Positions 9,338-18,651 of a stretch of DNA of 64,000 bases are shown here, one piece after another. The DNA is from Ignavibacterium sp. (GTDB taxonomy: Bacteria; Bacteroidota; Ignavibacteria; Ignavibacteriales; Ignavibacteriaceae): NCBI GenBank assembly GCA_032027145.1, contig JAVSMP010000001.1, positions 2,051,116 to 2,115,115 on the forward strand, read 5' to 3'. Position 1 is the stretch's first letter; every line of letters starts with the position of its first letter. A program made the translations under genes and the position numbers. Under the pieces are notes generated by a model. It was given only the letters and a program-made list of their open reading frames with translations. It had not been told where the DNA came from and did not search any database.

Positions 9338-9782
9338 AATAGTTGAATCACTTAATATTAAACATAAAGTTGTTTCCTATGAAGTTGATGAGAGCGATTT
9401 AACCGGTGAAACTGCAGCATTTAAAACAGGAGCTGATCCGGAAAAGGTTTTTAAGACTCTCGTTTGTAAAGGTGATAAAACGGGGCATGTAGTTTTCTGC
9501 ATTCCTGTTACATCTGAACTAGATTTAAAGAAAGCAGCATCTGAAAGTGGAAATAAAAAAGTTGAAATGATAAAGTTAAAAGATCTTTTCTTACTGACAG
9601 GTTATGTAAGGGGAGGATGTTCGCCAATTGGAATGAAAAAACATTTTCCGACTTTTATTGATGAGACTGCTCAGTTGTTTGAACAGATTTATGTTAGCGC
9701 TGGTGTAAAAGGGACACAACTGATAATTGCACCTGACGACCTTTTGATTATTATAAAGGGAAGTTATGCTGATTTAATTTAA
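9312..9782 (+). CDS. YbaK/EbsC-type aminoacyl-tRNA deacylase (Cys-tRNA(Pro) type)
   Basis: A 156-residue single-domain protein of the YbaK/ProX/INS family, full length for YbaK. Family hallmarks are the conserved lysine in VFKTLVCKGD, the HVVFCIPVTSELDLKKAA strand-helix region and the GGCSPIGMKK loop. YbaK hydrolyses Cys-tRNA(Pro) made by mischarging prolyl-tRNA synthetase; this specificity is known for the family and assumed here. There are two adjacent start ATGs (9312 and 9315). The gene overlaps the upstream ATPase gene by 26 bp, although no functional link to the transporter is apparent. Confidence 0.88.
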   Translation: MMSKTNAIRIVESLNIKHKVVSYEVDESDLTGETAAFKTGADPEKVFKTLVCKGDKTGHVVFCIPVTSELDLKKAASESGNKKVEMIKLKDLFLLTGYVRGGCSPIGMKKHFPTFIDETAQLFEQIYVSAGVKGTQLIIAPDDLLIIIKGSYADLI

Positions 9783-10126
9783 ATAGTATCTTACCATATT
9801 TTTTGGTTCACACCCACAGAATATTTGGTGAGTGTGATTATTCAGTTTTATCAGTTTTCCAAAGCTACCTTTCATAAATATTAAATAGCTGAATATAAAC
9901 CTCAGTTTGATTATGTGAGAAATGAGAATTTTAAGAAATGCAATAATCATGAGGATTGAAGACCTTTAAAAGATTAAATGGGCTTTTAATTTTGAAAACA
10001 CCAGTATCAAATATCTTTTTTGTAAAACTAATTTGGTAGCATTTAATTTTTTTTTAACTTGAAGAAATAATTAATAGCTATTTTCGGTCAACATCTTTTT
10101 ACTAACTAATTGAAGGATTAAATTAT
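9783..10126. other. Intergenic region of 344 bp
   Basis: No open frame of note. It holds the imperfect hairpin at 9808-9837 just after the YbaK stop and then AT-rich sequence. The leader of the protease gene contains AAGGA ten bases before ATG 10127. Promoter elements for the protease gene are probably here, but I could not place them with confidence. Confidence 0.6.
9808..9837 (+). terminator. Imperfect hairpin, possible terminator of the ATPase-YbaK unit
   Basis: TCACACCCAC pairs with GGTGAGTGTGA around a ten-base loop, giving nine pairs with one C-A mismatch, 26 bp after the YbaK stop. The T-rich stretch downstream is broken (TTATTCAGTTTT), so termination would be weak. Confidence 0.4.
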
Positions 10127-12562
10127 ATGAGAACAACTTTTCGGTCTTTCTTCATATTGTTAACGGCAATTTATTTATTTATGCCGTTGATTACTTTAGG
10201 GCAAACTGCTCCACTTGAGTATTATATTCAGGACTTCAAACTTAATTCCGGCAGTAAAGATGGTAATGAAAATTACGGGTCCAATCCTGAACTTGCATTT
10301 TCGGCTGTAATTGAAATTCCTGATGCTCCCTGGATACAATTACATTTTGATAAAACTAATCTCGGTAAAGAAAGTTATGTGATTATTACTTCTTTATTCG
10401 ACCATCAATGGCAAAAGCTGAATGTAGCATCGCTAGAGCAATGGAATAATTACAGTGCATTCTTTAACGGCAATTCTGTTAAACTTGAACTTTTTGTCGC
10501 TCCCTTTGATAAAGAAATTTTAATAAATGTTGATGAAGTAATTGTTGGTAAATGGGCAAATGGTGTTGTAACAGAATCTCAATGCGGACCAACTGATGAC
10601 AGAGTATTATCAAATCAGCCAGCAACAGCAAGGCTATTAAATGTTGGCTGCACTGCCTGGATTATCCCTAACGGTAAGTTTGCAACTGCCGGGCATTGCC
10701 TTGATGGAAGTAGTGCAAATGTAGTTGAGTTCAATGTTCCATTATCTTTACCAAACGGAACACTTCAGCATCCCGGTCCTGAAGATCAGTATTCGGTTAA
10801 TGTTTCTACAAAAGTTTATCAGGATGGCGGGATAGGCAACGATTGGGGAGTATTTGAAGTTTATCCTAATTCAAATACCGGTTTAATGCCAAAGCAAGCT
10901 CAAGGTGCTTATTGGCCATTGGTTCAGAGTTATAGTCCTGATTCTATTAGAATTACGGGCTATGGAGTGGATTATGATAATCAAAACTATAATCAGGTTC
11001 AGCAGACACATGTAGGACCGAATGCAGGTTCAAGCGGCACAACAATGAGATATGTAACAGATACAGAAGGAGGAAATTCCGGAAGCCCTGTAATTGATGC
11101 ATTAAATAATGTTGCTGTAGGTATTCACACACACGGAGGTTGTACTACTTCGGGCGGTAATAATAATGGAACAAGTACATTTCATACTGCGTTCTGGGCG
11201 GCTGCTGATGAAGGAGCCGGCGGATGCCCGGTCGAACCTCCTTCAAATCCAAATCCTTCAAATGGTCAAACTAATGTTGCGCTTACTCTAAGTGAATTAA
11301 GCTGGACAAACGGTACCGGTGCGGTTTCAAATGAACTTTATTTCGGAACTGATCCAAATGCTCTTACACTTGTCCAAAGCGGAACATTAGCAAATAGCTG
11401 GACTATAACTGGTGTTACGTTTGTTTATGGAACAACCTATTATTGGAGAGTAGTAGAGATTGGTGATACCTGTAATACAAACGGATCTTTATGGAGTTTT
11501 ACATCTGTTCAAGACCCCAATTTAGTTGAGAATTGTGAGCCGTTTAATAATATAAGCAACTGGACTGCAGTAGGACCATTAGGTATGACAAATTGGACTG
11601 TAAGTAACTCAGCGAGTGCTGGAGGAACAGCTCCTGAATTAAGAATGGGCTGGTCGCCTTCATTTAACGGTAAGTCAGTAATTAGATCAGGTGTTTTGCC
11701 TTTGATAAATAACTATGAAACATCCTTTTCATTTAGATTTTTCCTTGACTGGTATGCTGACCCAAGCGGTACAGCAACAGTAAGCGTTACTTATGATGGC
11801 GGTGTTACAGAGCAGATATTACATCAGGTTGTTAATCCGACAGCTAATGTAGGTCCTACTCAGATTACAGGAACTTTTACAACTCCTGCTTCGGGTTCCG
11901 ATAGTGCTAAATTACAGATTTGGTTCGAGGGTAATTCATTTAATATCGATTATATATATTGGGATGATTTATGTATTGGTCAGATCATTCCCGTAGAGTT
12001 GACATCTTTTACAGCAACAAAACTCGCTAATGAAGTTCAGCTAAACTGGATTACAGCAACCGAAATAAACAATCAGGGTTTTGAGATTGAAAGAAAGAGT
12101 TTTGAAAACGGAACTCAAAGCTCAGAGTGGATTAAAATTGGGTTTGTTCCGGGATTTGGAACAACAATAGAAATGAAATCTTATTCTTATACGGATTCAA
12201 AACTTAATTCCGGGAAATATATTTATAGATTAAAGCAGATAGACTTTGATGGAGCAGTTAAATATTCACAGGAAGTAAACGCAGAGGTAACAGTTCCGTT
12301 GCAGTATTCACTTGAACAGAATTATCCAAATCCCTTTAATCCAAGTACAAATATAAAATTCTCTCTTCCTTCAGAAACGAAAGTAGTATTAAGTGTTTTT
12401 AATACTCTTGGAGAGCGGGTAGCTGAAATTGTAAACGGCACAATGAAAGAAGGATATCACGAAGTGGTATTTGATGCAAGCTCTATACCATCAGGAATAT
12501 ATTTTTACAGAATGGAAACAAATAAATTTACTGATGTGAAAAAGATGATAGTAATCAAGTGA
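10127..12562 (+). CDS. Secreted trypsin-like serine protease with T9SS C-terminal domain
   Basis: An 811-residue exported protease. Residues 1-25 form a signal peptide. The chymotrypsin-fold domain (about 150-360) shows all three catalytic residues: H190 in TAGHC, D239 in GNDWGVF and S318 in GGNSGSP. A fibronectin-III-like module (about 370-460), a jelly-roll-like stretch (about 465-620) and a linker domain beginning PVELTSFTA follow. The last 80 residues are a type A T9SS sorting domain starting SLEQNYPNPFNPST and ending in KKMIVIK. It should therefore cross the outer membrane by type IX secretion and be anchored or released after domain removal. A strong intrinsic terminator follows, so it is a single-gene unit. 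Confidence 0.93.
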   Translation: MRTTFRSFFILLTAIYLFMPLITLGQTAPLEYYIQDFKLNSGSKDGNENYGSNPELAFSAVIEIPDAPWIQLHFDKTNLGKESYVIITSLFDHQWQKLNVASLEQWNNYSAFFNGNSVKLELFVAPFDKEILINVDEVIVGKWANGVVTESQCGPTDDRVLSNQPATARLLNVGCTAWIIPNGKFATAGHCLDGSSANVVEFNVPLSLPNGTLQHPGPEDQYSVNVSTKVYQDGGIGNDWGVFEVYPNSNTGLMPKQAQGAYWPLVQSYSPDSIRITGYGVDYDNQNYNQVQQTHVGPNAGSSGTTMRYVTDTEGGNSGSPVIDALNNVAVGIHTHGGCTTSGGNNNGTSTFHTAFWAAADEGAGGCPVEPPSNPNPSNGQTNVALTLSELSWTNGTGAVSNELYFGTDPNALTLVQSGTLANSWTITGVTFVYGTTYYWRVVEIGDTCNTNGSLWSFTSVQDPNLVENCEPFNNISNWTAVGPLGMTNWTVSNSASAGGTAPELRMGWSPSFNGKSVIRSGVLPLINNYETSFSFRFFLDWYADPSGTATVSVTYDGGVTEQILHQVVNPTANVGPTQITGTFTTPASGSDSAKLQIWFEGNSFNIDYIYWDDLCIGQIIPVELTSFTATKLANEVQLNWITATEINNQGFEIERKSFENGTQSSEWIKIGFVPGFGTTIEMKSYSYTDSKLNSGKYIYRLKQIDFDGAVKYSQEVNAEVTVPLQYSLEQNYPNPFNPSTNIKFSLPSETKVVLSVFNTLGERVAEIVNGTMKEGYHEVVFDASSIPSGIYFYRMETNKFTDVKKMIVIK

Positions 12563-12579
12563 TCTTTTAGTAACCGATT

Positions 12580-12606
12580 AACCCCTCTGATTGAGGGGTT
12601 TTTTTA
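12580..12606 (+). terminator. Intrinsic terminator after the T9SS protease gene
   Basis: AACCCCTC and GAGGGGTT form a perfect 8-bp stem around the loop TGATT, followed directly by a run of T. It lies 17 bp after the protease stop codon. This is the clearest terminator in the window. Confidence 0.92.
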
Positions 12607-12691
12607 TTATAAATGAGATTAATTAAGAGAAATGCTTAATTTAACATCAGTTAAATAAATTTTTCATAATAAACTAAAATGAGTTTTAGAA

Positions 12692-14383
12692 ATGAAAATT
12701 TTTTTTCTCCTCCTTTTTCTTTCTTTTTCATTTGTTAATATTAATTCCCAGGTACCTTTTAATCAAAGTCCGGATTGGATATCTGCTGATATCTCAAATG
12801 TAGCTACAGGAGGAGCATTTGCAGATATTAATAATGATGGCTGGCTGGATTTTGTTGTTGCAAACGGTAACGATATTTCTATCCAAACACTTGTTGTTTA
12901 TTATAATGATGGAACAGGAAAATTTCCTTCAGTACCATATTGGCAGTCAGTTGATTCAGATTATCATGGTCACTTAGCGGTTGGTGATGTAAACGGAGAT
13001 GGATGGGCTGATGTAGCTGTCTCGGTTTATATAGGAAAAGGCGGCTTTTCAACTCCCGGAAAAGTTAAATTATTTTTGAATAATAACGGAACGCTTTCTT
13101 CAAATCCGGATTGGGTATCAGCTGAATTATTTTATACTTTCAGTTGTGCATTTGGTGATGCTGATGGTGACGGTGATCTCGACCTTGCTGTTGCTGCTGG
13201 TGAAGCTTATTATGTCAATCCTGCTCAGTTAAGGATTTTTTATAATGAAAATGGAAATCTGGAATCAATTCCTTCATGGAAGAGTCAGATTTCTTTTTAC
13301 AGCTATGATGTATGCTGGGCTGATTTTGATAATGATGGAGACCTTGATTTAGTATGTGCAGGAGAAAGTAATCCGAATTATATTTTTGAAAATTATGGTG
13401 ATTCAATAAGCGTTACTCCAACCTGGCAATCTGCCGATGCAAGTAAATACGCAAATTCTTTATTTGCAGGTGATGTTAATAATGATGGTTTTCTTGATCT
13501 GGCAATTTCAGATAACAATCAGCTTGGCGGAACGGGCAGATTTAAAATATATCTTAATAATAACGGTACTTTGGAAACGACTCCTTTTTGGTCTTCATCT
13601 TTTTCAGGAATGGGTTCAGGGATAAATCTTGTTGATATTGATAATGATGATGATCTGGATCTAATTACTGGCGGCTGGTGGGAGCCGGTCAGAATTTATT
13701 TAAATGATGATGGAAATTTCAGTTCAACTCCTGATTATGTTAGTACAAGCTCGAGTGTTGTTGAAGTAATAGTATGTGGTGATGTTGATAATGATGCGTT
13801 GATTTCAGAAGTTATGTATGATGTGGGTCCGAATAAATTATTTTATCTGCCCCAGAATCATATACAAAAGATCAACAGAATAATTGTTGCAGGAGACACT
13901 TTACAGTTAAATGAGTACTGTTATAATCTTGAAAATGGCTGGATCAGTTTGGCAGCTAAGCCGGATTCAGCAGCAGAAATTATAATTGAGTATGTTTATT
14001 CAAAAGATATAGATATAGGAGTAACAAACTGGGATCAGAATATCGGGAATTATGTTTTCCTGAATAAATCAAATCCGGTTTCCATTGAAAGTGAAACAGA
14101 ACTTCTCAACAGTTTTATTTTATCTCAAAACTATCCTAATCCATTTAACCCTGCAACACAAATACGATATACAATTAACAGCAGGCAATTTGTTTCACTG
14201 AAAGTTTTCGATGTTTTAGGAAACGAAATAGCTGTTCTGGTTAATGAAGAAAAACCTGCCGGTAAATACACAATTGAATTTAATTCAGAATCAAGAGCTA
14301 ATAATCTTTCAACGGGAATTTATATTTACCAATTGCGTGCAGGTACATTTGCCGAATCAAAAAAAATGTTATTGCTCAGATAG
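12692..14383 (+). CDS. Secreted FG-GAP/VCBS repeat protein with T9SS C-terminal domain
   Basis: A 563-residue exported protein. After a signal peptide (residues 1-19) it contains about seven FG-GAP/VCBS-type blades. Each is recognisable by a calcium-binding D-x-D/N-x-D-G loop, such as ADINNDGWLDF, GDVNGDGWADV and FGDADGDGDLDLAV; the last blade (GDVDNDALISEV) is degenerate. Together they should make a beta-propeller like integrin alpha or fungal-type lectins. The C-terminal 85 residues are a T9SS type A sorting domain (SQNYPNPFNPATQ ... KKMLLLR). No enzymatic residues were recognised; adhesion or polysaccharide binding is the usual assumption for this architecture. Confidence 0.9.
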   Translation: MKIFFLLLFLSFSFVNINSQVPFNQSPDWISADISNVATGGAFADINNDGWLDFVVANGNDISIQTLVVYYNDGTGKFPSVPYWQSVDSDYHGHLAVGDVNGDGWADVAVSVYIGKGGFSTPGKVKLFLNNNGTLSSNPDWVSAELFYTFSCAFGDADGDGDLDLAVAAGEAYYVNPAQLRIFYNENGNLESIPSWKSQISFYSYDVCWADFDNDGDLDLVCAGESNPNYIFENYGDSISVTPTWQSADASKYANSLFAGDVNNDGFLDLAISDNNQLGGTGRFKIYLNNNGTLETTPFWSSSFSGMGSGINLVDIDNDDDLDLITGGWWEPVRIYLNDDGNFSSTPDYVSTSSSVVEVIVCGDVDNDALISEVMYDVGPNKLFYLPQNHIQKINRIIVAGDTLQLNEYCYNLENGWISLAAKPDSAAEIIIEYVYSKDIDIGVTNWDQNIGNYVFLNKSNPVSIESETELLNSFILSQNYPNPFNPATQIRYTINSRQFVSLKVFDVLGNEIAVLVNEEKPAGKYTIEFNSESRANNLSTGIYIYQLRAGTFAESKKMLLLR

Positions 14384-14496
14384 ATTTTTCATTACACAGA
14401 TGGATAATTTCCAAACTGCAAAAATCTGTTTGGTAATATCGTTTACATTGCAGTTATTCTTTTTTATCTTTGATTTAAATAAGAAAGGAGAAAAGT

Positions 14497-15486
14497 ATTA
14501 AATACAGAAAACTTGGCAATTCAGATGTAAGTATTTCTGAAATCAGTCTTGGCTGCTGGACAATGGGCGGATTAAACTGGGTAGATGGAGTTCCGAATGG
14601 CTGGGCTAATGTTGAAGAAAAAGAAATATCTGAAGCGATAAATTATGCGATTGATAACGGTGTAAATCATTTCGATAATGCAGATGTCTATGGTAACGGC
14701 AGAGCAGAACGTATGCTTGCCCGGATACTTGGAAAACGATCAAACAATTTTATTATTGCAACTAAAGTCGGATGGTTTCCCGGAACAGCAGAACACTCCT
14801 ATGAACCCGGACACATTCGCCATCAATGTGAACAGTCTTTAATAAATCTTAAAAGAGAGTACATTGATATTTATTATTTTCATCACGGTAATTTTGGTGA
14901 AAACGATATGTATCTTAATGATGCTGTAGAAGTTATGTATAGGCTGCGTGAAGAGGGGAAAATAAGACTGATTGGACAATCTGCATACAAACATGAAGAA
15001 TTTGTAAAACTGATCCCGAAGGTAAAACCGGATGTTATTCAAAGTTTTGCCAGTGCACTTGATGATAGATTCTTAGCAGATGAATCACCCACAAGAAAAC
15101 TGCTTGATAAACACAATATTTCCTTTATTGCTTTTGGACCGATTGCACAAGGGTTGCTGCTCGGTAAATATCATCATCGAAATCCGCCTCAATTTGAAGA
15201 AGGTGATCATAGAGCGAAAAAGAAAATCTTTTATTCAGAAAATCTTGCAAGACTGGAACCTAAAATTGAACAGCTGAAAATAAAATTTGGACCATCAAAT
15301 CAGGAGTTATCAAGAGCTGCTTTGCAGTACATATTATTTTATAAACAAGCAGGTGCTGTAATTCCGGGTTTCAGAAATCTTGATCAGGTTAAATCAAATT
15401 TAAGCGGTATGGATAATCCGTTAACTTTAGAAGAGTTTGAATTTATTAAACAATTATTTGCAGACTATTTACAAAACAAATTATAG
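14497..15486 (+). CDS. Aldo/keto reductase, apparently starting at ATT
   Basis: A 329-residue NADPH-dependent oxidoreductase of the AKR superfamily. The conserved first strand (KYRKLGNSDVSISEISLGC) begins at codon 14500, where no ATG, GTG or TTG exists. The frame is open only back to the TAA at 14476. A perfect ribosome site AAAGGAG (14484-14490) lies six bases before ATT 14497, so ATT is the probable start. Starting at ATG 14563 would delete the first beta-strand. From ATT the catalytic tetrad is D60, Y65, K90 and H129. The C-terminal half has the expected Q-S-F-A and GPIAQGLLLGKY segments. The GH20 hexosaminidase gene begins 8 bp downstream, suggesting a sugar-related operon (inference). 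Confidence 0.88.
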   Translation: MKYRKLGNSDVSISEISLGCWTMGGLNWVDGVPNGWANVEEKEISEAINYAIDNGVNHFDNADVYGNGRAERMLARILGKRSNNFIIATKVGWFPGTAEHSYEPGHIRHQCEQSLINLKREYIDIYYFHHGNFGENDMYLNDAVEVMYRLREEGKIRLIGQSAYKHEEFVKLIPKVKPDVIQSFASALDDRFLADESPTRKLLDKHNISFIAFGPIAQGLLLGKYHHRNPPQFEEGDHRAKKKIFYSENLARLEPKIEQLKIKFGPSNQELSRAALQYILFYKQAGAVIPGFRNLDQVKSNLSGMDNPLTLEEFEFIKQLFADYLQNKL

Positions 15487-15494
15487 GTGTGAAT

Positions 15495-17771
15495 ATGAAA
15501 ATTTTATTTATAACTGTATTGGCAGTATTTGTATCGGGAGTAAATCATTGGACATTTTCACAGATGACAGACAACAATATAAATCTGATTCCAAATCCCA
15601 AAAGTATTGTAATTAATGAAGGCTCATTTACTCTGAGTAGTAAAACAAAAATTTGTTTTGATCAATATTCAAAAAGAGTTGCTGATTATTTGGCAGAGGT
15701 TATCAATCCGGTTACCGGATTTAATATAAAACCTGAAATCTGGAATGGTATGATGGAAACAAATTCAATCATACTTTCATTAAAAAGTAAAACGAATGAA
15801 TATGGTAAAGAAGGATATACACTTGTAATAAATCCATTTAATGTTCTGATTGAAGCAAACGAGCTGAACGGATTGTTTTATGGCGTTCAAACATTACGAC
15901 AGCTTTTTGATCCTTATATAAACTCACCAGTAAGAGTAGAAGGTATTGAGTGGAATTTACCAGCAGTGGTAGTTTTTGATAAACCGGAATTTGAATGGCG
16001 CGGATTAAATCTTGATTGCTGCAGACATTTTATGGAGAAAGATTTTATAAAAAGATATATAGACCTTCTGGCTTATCATAAGTTTAACACTTTACACTGG
16101 CATCTTACAGAAGATCAGGCATGGAGGATTGAAATTAAAAAATATCCTGAGTTAACAAAGAAAGGTGCTTACCGAAGTTATGAAGATGGCACTGTTTACG
16201 GCGGTTACTATACACAGGCAGATATAAAAGAAATTGTTGAATATGCTGCCAGCAGATTTATAAATGTTGTTCCTGAAATCGAAATGCCCGGACATTCACT
16301 TGCCGCACTGTCCTGCTATCCGGAAATTTCCTGCACAGGCGGACCATTTGATGTCGGAACTCTTTGGGGAATTTATCCTGATATTTATTGTGCCGGTAAT
16401 GAAAAAACATTTCAGTTTTTGGAAGATGTGATAAGTGAAGTAGTTGAATTATTTCCCGGTAAATATATTCATGTTGGCGGTGATGAAGCACCGAAAACAA
16501 GATGGCAAAACTGTCCGAAATGTCAGCAAAGAATTAAGGATGAAAACTTAAAAGATGAAAATGAATTACAAAGTTATTTTGTAAAGCGTATGGAAAAGTT
16601 TATCAACTCAAAAGGGAAAAAGATTGTTGGATGGGATGAAATATTGGAAGGAGGGCTTGCACCGGCAGCAACTGTTCAATCCTGGCGCGGTCTTAAAGGC
16701 GCAATTGAAGCCGCTAAGATGGGACACGATGTAATTGTTTCGCCAACAACACACTGTTATTTTGATTATCCGGTTGAAACTACTGATTTACAAAAGGCGT
16801 ATTCTTTTGATCCGGTTCCGCCTGAATTGAGTTTTGATGAGCGGAAACATGTTCTTGGCAGCGAAGGATTGATGTGGACAGAATATGCACCACAGGAATT
16901 AGTTGATGACCGGTTATTTCCGAGAATGTTAGCTCTTAGCGAGATAATATGGAACTATCCGCAGGAAAGAGATTTTGAATCCTTCAGACAAAGAGTCCAG
17001 AATCATTATAAAAGATTAGACTTACTTGGTGTTAACTACGGTTTGGAAGCAAAGCCCTTTGATATTACTAAAACTTTTAATCCTTCAAAAAAAGTTTATG
17101 ATATTAAAGTAACTCAATTACAAAAAGATATTGACCTTAAAATCGGTTCATTCGTCAGCGAACTAATGATAAATAAAATTTCGGATAACGAATATCAATT
17201 TGAAATAGATAGATCAAATCTGGTAAATATCTTTTTACAAAAAGGTGAAAAGAAGGTTGGTAAAACTTATGCTTTTGGGATTTCTTTTAATAAAGCCAAC
17301 AGAAAACCTGTTAAACTTTCTTATCCTTACAGCGAAAAATATTCTGCAGGCGGAATCGAAGCTTTAACAGATGGTATCAGAGGTTCAGATAGTTTTAGAG
17401 GCGGCGATAATACCTGGCAGGGTTATTATGGAACTGATTTTGAAGCAATAGTTGATTTAGAAAAGCCGTTCACTTTTAATCAAATATCGCTTGGAATATT
17501 TCAAGCCTCTTCTTCATTGGTAGTATTTCCTTTGTATGTTGAGTTCTATACTTCAGTTGATGGATATGAATATAAGAATGCCGGGAAGGTAGAAATCCCT
17601 TCTACATTAAAAAATCCGGATTGGATTCAAAAAGATTTTAGTGTTCAGTTAAATGATACTTATGCAAGATATATTAAAATCTTTGCAAAGAATTATGAAC
17701 AATTACCAAAATGGCATCCGGTTGCACATGGAAAACCCTGGCTAATGATTGATGAGATAATAGTTGAGTAG
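15495..17771 (+). CDS. Beta-N-acetylhexosaminidase, GH20 family, secreted
   Basis: A 758-residue exported glycoside hydrolase that removes terminal GlcNAc or GalNAc by substrate-assisted catalysis. I chose ATG 15495 (ribosome site AGGTG five bases upstream) over an in-frame GTG at 15489. Order of parts: signal peptide (1-24), GH20b accessory domain (about 28-160), TIM-barrel catalytic domain (about 165-505) with the acid pair D330-E331 in HVGGDEAPKTRW, a chitobiase-type C-terminal segment, and a final F5/8-type C discoidin-like module (about 625-758). It follows the aldo/keto reductase gene by 8 bp. Chitin or glycoprotein glycan degradation in the periplasm or outside is the likely role. Confidence 0.94.
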   Translation: MKILFITVLAVFVSGVNHWTFSQMTDNNINLIPNPKSIVINEGSFTLSSKTKICFDQYSKRVADYLAEVINPVTGFNIKPEIWNGMMETNSIILSLKSKTNEYGKEGYTLVINPFNVLIEANELNGLFYGVQTLRQLFDPYINSPVRVEGIEWNLPAVVVFDKPEFEWRGLNLDCCRHFMEKDFIKRYIDLLAYHKFNTLHWHLTEDQAWRIEIKKYPELTKKGAYRSYEDGTVYGGYYTQADIKEIVEYAASRFINVVPEIEMPGHSLAALSCYPEISCTGGPFDVGTLWGIYPDIYCAGNEKTFQFLEDVISEVVELFPGKYIHVGGDEAPKTRWQNCPKCQQRIKDENLKDENELQSYFVKRMEKFINSKGKKIVGWDEILEGGLAPAATVQSWRGLKGAIEAAKMGHDVIVSPTTHCYFDYPVETTDLQKAYSFDPVPPELSFDERKHVLGSEGLMWTEYAPQELVDDRLFPRMLALSEIIWNYPQERDFESFRQRVQNHYKRLDLLGVNYGLEAKPFDITKTFNPSKKVYDIKVTQLQKDIDLKIGSFVSELMINKISDNEYQFEIDRSNLVNIFLQKGEKKVGKTYAFGISFNKANRKPVKLSYPYSEKYSAGGIEALTDGIRGSDSFRGGDNTWQGYYGTDFEAIVDLEKPFTFNQISLGIFQASSSLVVFPLYVEFYTSVDGYEYKNAGKVEIPSTLKNPDWIQKDFSVQLNDTYARYIKIFAKNYEQLPKWHPVAHGKPWLMIDEIIVE

Positions 17772-17869
17772 CTTACTTGCTGCTTTAATAAAAAAATAAT
17801 TGAATTTTAATTACTGCTGGTTTCTTAGCTGTTACCGGTAATTGAAAATTTTATAAAAGATTATGGGAA

Positions 17870-18526
17870 ATGAAAACCGCAATTGTAATCGGTGCAACAG
17901 GTTTGGTCGGAAGTTTTATTACACTGCAGCTTCTTGATGATGAGCGATATGAAAAAGTTAAAGTATTTGTTCGCAATCGCCTGGGAATAAAGCATACAAA
18001 ACTTGAAGAGAATATTGTGAACTTTGATTTATTGAAAGACTGGAAAGTAAAAGTATCGGGTGATGAGCTTTTTTCTGCACTTGGAACAACAATTAAAAAA
18101 GCAGGAAGCAAAGAAACACAATATAAAATAGACTTTACTTATCAATTTGAAACTGCCAAAGCCGCACTTGAAAACGGAGTTAAATCATTTTTTCTGGTTT
18201 CATCACTTGGTGCAAATTATAAATCAAGTAATTTTTATCTGCGATTAAAAGGCAGCCTTGATGAAAAAGTTCAGCAATTTGATTTTGAAAAAATTAGGAT
18301 TTTCAGACCTTCAATATTAGTTGGATTAAGAAGTGAAAAGAGAGTTGGAGAAGCAATTGGAATAAAAGCAGCAGAAATTGTTACTTCAGTTATTCCAGTA
18401 TTAAAAAAATACAAACCAATAAAAGCCTCTGTTGTAGCTGCGGCAATGATTGAAACTGCAAATTCAAATACGCCAGAAAGAGTAATAATTTATAATTCAG
18501 ATAAAATAACTGAGTTAGTAAAGTGA
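17870..18526 (+). CDS. Small NAD(P)-binding oxidoreductase-like protein (NmrA/HTATIP2 type)
   Basis: A 218-residue Rossmann-fold protein with the dinucleotide loop VIGATGLVGSF near the N-terminus and a short-chain-dehydrogenase-like central sheet (LFSALGTTIKKAGSKE, then FFLVSSLGA). It lacks the full Tyr-x-x-x-Lys catalytic pair of classical SDRs at a convincing position. This fits the atypical NAD(P)H-binding group that includes HTATIP2/TIP30 homologues, whose bacterial role is unclear. It is a single gene 98 bp after the hexosaminidase gene, convergent with typA. Confidence 0.8.
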   Translation: MKTAIVIGATGLVGSFITLQLLDDERYEKVKVFVRNRLGIKHTKLEENIVNFDLLKDWKVKVSGDELFSALGTTIKKAGSKETQYKIDFTYQFETAKAALENGVKSFFLVSSLGANYKSSNFYLRLKGSLDEKVQQFDFEKIRIFRPSILVGLRSEKRVGEAIGIKAAEIVTSVIPVLKKYKPIKASVVAAAMIETANSNTPERVIIYNSDKITELVK

Positions 18527-18651
18527 TTACCTAAATTACGATACCCCATCTTTGTCCGGAAAGAAAATATTAATAGTTTTTTAACTTGTTACATTTTGGT
18601 TTTGCAACCAGCAACAATGAAGAATAATTTTAACCAGGTTATTATACATAA

